64,000 bases of DNA from Prevotella sp. E13-27. GTDB lineage: Bacteria > Bacteroidota > Bacteroidia > Bacteroidales > Bacteroidaceae. The position numbers and the translations under genes are program-made. The stretch covers positions 248,001 to 312,000 of the forward strand of contig NZ_JALPSC010000001.1 in assembly GCF_023217965.1 (NCBI RefSeq), written 5' to 3'. Positions within the stretch are counted from its first letter, which is position 1. Each line of letters opens with the position of its first letter. Below, piece after piece: positions 60,609-64,000 of the stretch. Under the pieces are notes generated by a model. It saw nothing but the letters and a program-made list of their open reading frames with translations. It was not told the DNA's origin and searched no databases.

Positions 60609-60611
60609 TTA

Positions 60612-62072
60612 TCAGACATCCTTCCAGAAACTCCTCGTAAAGAGCACGAGCACTGCCAGAATCTCAAGTCGGCCTACGAGCATGAGGAATGAGCACAGCC
60701 ATTTCAGTCCATCACTCAGTTCCGCCCACGTCATCACAGGACCTATGTTTGTGTCGAGACCAGCACCAACGTTGCACAGCAGGCTCAACGAGATGGTTAT
60801 CGCGTTAGATATGTGAATGCCCGATAGCGACATGATGATAGTCACCAACAACAGCAAAGCGATATACAAAAGGAAGAATGCCAATAGCGACACCAAGCGC
60901 GACTGCGGAATGCTCTGGCCGTTCATCTTCACAGGCAACACTGCGTTAGGGTGTAATATATGTAAGAACTCATTTTTCACAACCTTGAAGAGCATAAGTC
61001 CTCTTATACACTTGAAACCACCGGTAGTAGAGCCGGCACAAGCACCTATGAACATCAGACCACAGATGATAACCCACGTCAGGTGAGGCCACATGGCGGC
61101 ATTGCTGTTCGACAGTCCTGTAGTTGTTATGAACGACACCACTTGAAACAGTGCCGCACGAAAAGCAGGCTCATAGTTATAGTGAAGTCGAGTAACAAGC
61201 AGATAGGCTATTGTCAATGTAGCAACAATAATTATTCCCACATACAACCGGAACTCTGAGTTACGGAACAAGCCGCTAAACCTGAACTTTATCAGCGACA
61301 TGTACAGAAGCGTGAAATTGATGCCGGCAAGGAACTGGAACAGTATAGACAGATACTCTATCGTAGGTGAACTGAACAGAATGTCTGGACTATTATGTGT
61401 AGAGAATCCGCCCGTTGCCGTTGTTGTCATAGAATGATTAAGTGCGTCAAACCATCCCAGACCGGCAGCCCAGAACGCCAGGCCACATGCAATAGTCATC
61501 AGCAGATAAATACTCCAAATCCATTTCGCAGTAGTTGACAGGCGAGGGTGCATCTTCGAGCGAATCGGACCTGTAGCCTCAGCAGCAAACACCTTCACGC
61601 TACCTCCAACAAGCGACGGCAACAGCGCTATAGTGAAGAACACTATTCCCAAGCCTCCTATCCACTGCATGAGCGAGCGCCAGAAAAGAATGCCATGAGG
61701 CAGACGCTCAACATTTGCTATCGTAGTAACGCCCGTAGTAGTAAAGCCCGACATGGTCTCAAAGAAAGCATCCGACAGGTTGCTTATCGAGCCATGAATC
61801 AAGAAAGGCAGCATGCCAAACAGACTGAATACTATCCATGCAGAGCTGACAACCACATAGGCGTCTTTACGCGAAAGACTGTTTTCTGAATGGCGACCGA
61901 AGAAAAGAAAGACAAAGGCGCTACCGAAAGTAAACAACGTAGAGAGCGCGAATGCCATAGAGTCATCCTCATGAAACACTGCCGACATACCAAAACACCA
62001 AGACATGAAAAATGCCTCGATAAACAGCAACGAGCCAATAATCTTTGATATGATCTTCCAGTTAATCATCAA
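60612..62072 (-). CDS. trkH: TrkH-family potassium channel subunit
   Basis: 486 residues, about ten membrane helices with four pore loops typical of TrkH/TrkG (FFETMSGFTTTGVTTI, NHSMTTTATGGFSTHN, SFITTTGLSN, GACAGSTTGGFKCIR). K+ uptake, gated by the TrkA protein. Its start codon follows the trkA stop by 8 nt. The order dxs-trkA-trkH is also common in other Bacteroidales. Confidence 0.94.
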   Translation of the reverse strand: MMINWKIISKIIGSLLFIEAFFMSWCFGMSAVFHEDDSMAFALSTLFTFGSAFVFLFFGRHSENSLSRKDAYVVVSSAWIVFSLFGMLPFLIHGSISNLSDAFFETMSGFTTTGVTTIANVERLPHGILFWRSLMQWIGGLGIVFFTIALLPSLVGGSVKVFAAEATGPIRSKMHPRLSTTAKWIWSIYLLMTIACGLAFWAAGLGWFDALNHSMTTTATGGFSTHNSPDILFSSPTIEYLSILFQFLAGINFTLLYMSLIKFRFSGLFRNSEFRLYVGIIIVATLTIAYLLVTRLHYNYEPAFRAALFQVVSFITTTGLSNSNAAMWPHLTWVIICGLMFIGACAGSTTGGFKCIRGLMLFKVVKNEFLHILHPNAVLPVKMNGQSIPQSRLVSLLAFFLLYIALLLLVTIIMSLSGIHISNAITISLSLLCNVGAGLDTNIGPVMTWAELSDGLKWLCSFLMLVGRLEILAVLVLFTRSFWKDV

Positions 62073-62080
62073 TCCACAAT

Positions 62081-63439
62081 TCAGAAGAGTCCTTGCTTCT
62101 TGAAGAATTTCTCCACCTTGCTCAACTGGTTCTTGTGACAGAACACCATCACCGAATCGCCAGCCACAATCTGAGTATTACCATTAACGAGAATGCCTTC
62201 GCCGTTTCTCACCAAGCCGCCGATGGCGACACCAAACGGTAGTCCGAGTTCCTTCACAGGGCGCTTCGTAACCTTTGAATCTTCTGAGGCAACAAGCTCC
62301 ACCACGTCACTGTCAACCATCATCAGTGTTCTCATGCTGCGCACATCAGCACGCATCATCATCTGGAATATATGGCTGGCAGCAATAGTCTTCTTGTTGA
62401 TAATCGTTCCTATGTCAAGGCTCTCAGCCATTGACACATAGTCAAGGTTCTCAACCATAGCCACCGTCTTGCGCACGCCAAGTTTCTTTGCCGTAAGACA
62501 GGCCAGGATATTCGTCTCGGAATTGCCGGTAAGGGCAACGAAAGCCTGAGTATGCTTGATGCCTTCCTCCTGCAGCAGCGACAAATCGCGACCATCGCCG
62601 TGAATAACCATCGTGTCGGTGTTGGCAAGCAATTGGTTAAGACGTTCGCAACGGTCAACATCGCTCTCAATAATCTTCAGGTTCATATAGTCGGGCATTG
62701 ACAGAGCAGCCCTCACAGCCGTCTTGCCGCCACCCATCATAATCACGTTCTGAACGTCAGCGTAGTGCTCCTTGCCCACTATTTTCCTTATGTAGGGGAT
62801 ATAGTCAGCAGTAGTCATGAAATAAGCAAGATCATGTACATGAAGCTCATCCATACCACCAGGAATGATGGTATCATCGCCACGCTTGATGGCAACAACA
62901 TGGTAAGGGTCGTCAGGTCCACAGAGGTCCTTCAATGGCTGGTTCAGAATTTCTGCTGTCTCACGGAGCTTGATGCCAAGCAGCACCAGAGCGCCGTCGT
63001 GAACATCCCAACGCTGTCTTACCCACGACAGCTTCAGGCCGCTGATAATATCAGCAGCAGCGAGAACCTCAGGATAAATCAGTGAGTCAATACCAAGATT
63101 CTGGAAAATAGCCTTGTTGGCTGCCGATAGATACTCGTAGTTGTCTATACGAGCCACCGTCTGCTTGGCGCCCAACGCATGAGCCAATATACAGGCGTTT
63201 ATGTTTGTGCTCTCCTCAGGAGTGACACCCACAAAAAGGTCTGCTTTGTCCACGCCAGCATCCTTCAGGGTTTTAATGCTCATCGGCGAACCGTTCAGAG
63301 CCAGAATGTCATAGTTTGAATCAATGCCCGCCAAGCGTTCCTCGTCAGCATCGATGAGCACGCAGTCATGCTTCTCAGTAGAGAGAAGTCTTGACAAGTG
63401 GGTTCCTACGGCTCCAGCACCGCCTATTACAATCTTCAT
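62081..63439 (-). CDS. trkA: Trk potassium-uptake regulatory protein TrkA
   Basis: 452 residues. Two RCK-N/Rossmann and RCK-C repeats: the first (KIVIGGAGAVGTHLSRLL, with the aspartate after the second strand in CVLIDADEERL) and the second (VIMMGGGKTAVRAAL, then KIIESDVDRCERL). Binds NAD(H)/ATP and opens TrkH. It lies 23 nt after dxs and directly before trkH, a conserved arrangement. Confidence 0.95.
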   Translation of the reverse strand: MKIVIGGAGAVGTHLSRLLSTEKHDCVLIDADEERLAGIDSNYDILALNGSPMSIKTLKDAGVDKADLFVGVTPEESTNINACILAHALGAKQTVARIDNYEYLSAANKAIFQNLGIDSLIYPEVLAAADIISGLKLSWVRQRWDVHDGALVLLGIKLRETAEILNQPLKDLCGPDDPYHVVAIKRGDDTIIPGGMDELHVHDLAYFMTTADYIPYIRKIVGKEHYADVQNVIMMGGGKTAVRAALSMPDYMNLKIIESDVDRCERLNQLLANTDTMVIHGDGRDLSLLQEEGIKHTQAFVALTGNSETNILACLTAKKLGVRKTVAMVENLDYVSMAESLDIGTIINKKTIAASHIFQMMMRADVRSMRTLMMVDSDVVELVASEDSKVTKRPVKELGLPFGVAIGGLVRNGEGILVNGNTQIVAGDSVMVFCHKNQLSKVEKFFKKQGLF

Positions 63440-63462
63440 ACAAAGAGCGTTTTAATGTCAAC

Positions 63463-64000
63463 CTATGAAAGTTCTTTCTTGATAGAGGCCACATCAAGGC
63501 CAACGATTTCCAAGAGTTCCTTCACCGTTCCGTGTTCCACGAACTCATCGGGCAGACCGAGACGCACCACCTGTGGCTGATAGCCGTGGTCGCTCATCCA
63601 CTCCAGCACCGCTGAGCCAAGTCCACCGTTGCGAACGCCGTTCTCCACAGTCACTATCTTGCGGAACTTACGTCCCACCTCGTGGAGTATATTCTCGTCA
63701 AGAGGCTTCAGGAAACGCATATCATAATGGGCTGCATTCGTATTCTCTACAGCCATTGCAGCATTGTTGCCCACAGGTCCTATAGAGAGGACAGCCACGT
63801 CTTCGCCATCTTTCAGCTTACGTCCAGTGCCCACCTCAATGGGTTCCAGCGGACAGCGCCAGTCAACCAGTACGCCACGTCCTCGTGGATAACGTATCAC
63901 GAATGGTCCCATGCCTGGCAGCTGTGCAGTGTACATCATGCGGCGCAGGTCGTGCTCGTCTATCGGTGAGCATATTGTCAGATTAGGTATCGGACGCAGA
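63463..64000 (-). CDS. dxs: 1-Deoxy-D-xylulose-5-phosphate synthase, C-terminal part (runs off the window)
   Basis: The last 178 residues or so are visible; the frame is open to the right edge ([25 protein letters not shown] and on). Arg/Gly motifs and [32 protein letters not shown] and [11 protein letters not shown] match the C-terminal transketolase domain of Dxs. It makes deoxyxylulose phosphate for the isoprenoid pathway, of which ispF (10069) is a later step. The start lies beyond the window. Confidence 0.93.
   Translation of the reverse strand, partial: LRPIPNLTICSPIDEHDLRRMMYTAQLPGMGPFVIRYPRGRGVLVDWRCPLEPIEVGTGRKLKDGEDVAVLSIGPVGNNAAMAVENTNAAHYDMRFLKPLDENILHEVGRKFRKIVTVENGVRNGGLGSAVLEWMSDHGYQPQVVRLGLPDEFVEHGTVKELLEIVGLDVASIKKELS

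Overview
The window looks like a chromosome segment of a gut or rumen type Bacteroidales bacterium, most likely Prevotellaceae. Grounds: many starts sit behind the Bacteroidota -7 promoter element TAnnTTTG(C); type IX secretion genes porU and porV are present; there are SusC/Oar-type TonB receptors, BACON-domain lipoproteins, plant/host-glycan hydrolases (GH29, GH97, GH115), and family-specific proteins (DUF3098, DUF2723, DUF4419). Genus is an inference from style; no marker rRNA is present.

Layout. 0-7.3 kb: a TonB receptor fused to an OmpA domain, then two related BACON/OB-fold envelope proteins. 7.3-9.4 kb: two glycosyltransferases. 9.4-10.07 kb: a structured non-coding RNA candidate and a 22-nt tandem repeat array. 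10-18 kb: ispF, porV, porU and a large secreted protein whose signal peptide is out of frame. 18-20 kb: argS. 20-25.4 kb: a left-pointing group of small-molecule response genes (phosphatidyltransferase, HEAT-like protein, two GNATs, Cys-rich protein, CAT-like acetyltransferase, GyrI-like protein, MerR regulator). 25.4-31 kb: a TonB-dependent outer-membrane protein, a LiaF-like membrane protein, a DUF4419 protein and a LytTR regulator. 31-35.2 kb: aldA-lutABC (lactaldehyde to lactate to pyruvate). 35.5-37.4 kb: RNase H, ribD, tRNA-Phe, tRNA-Pro. 37.4-44.3 kb: DUF3098, DUF2723, a membrane-bound regulator, higBA and two envelope proteins, bounded by a repeat of the tRNA-Pro 3' end and by matching internal repeats, which looks like the footprint of an integrated element. 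44.4-51.6 kb: an L-fucose locus (AraC, mutarotase, L-fucose/L-galactose-type dehydrogenase, lactonase, FucP, Zn-dehydrogenase, GH29 fucosidase). 51.6-54.5 kb: an orphan exported protein, a Y1 (RAYT-like) transposase with a DprA-like tail, and a B3/B4-domain protein. 54.5-64 kb: a PurF-like protein, GH97, GH115, trkH, trkA and the 3' part of dxs.

How it fits together. The fucose locus has no FucI/FucK/FucA; its enzymes instead match the start of an oxidative route (fucose to fuconolactone to fuconate), and aldA-lutABC nearby could clear the lactaldehyde or lactate that fucose breakdown yields. GH29, GH97 and GH115 supply sugars from host or plant glycans.

The most unusual theme is repeats inside or touching coding sequence: a REPIN-like inverted doublet inside the DUF2723 gene, heptamer repeats inside ribD, CTAG-rich nonamers inside argS, and a RAYT-family transposase in the same window that could be the mobilising enzyme. 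All calls are from reading the sequence; no database search was run.
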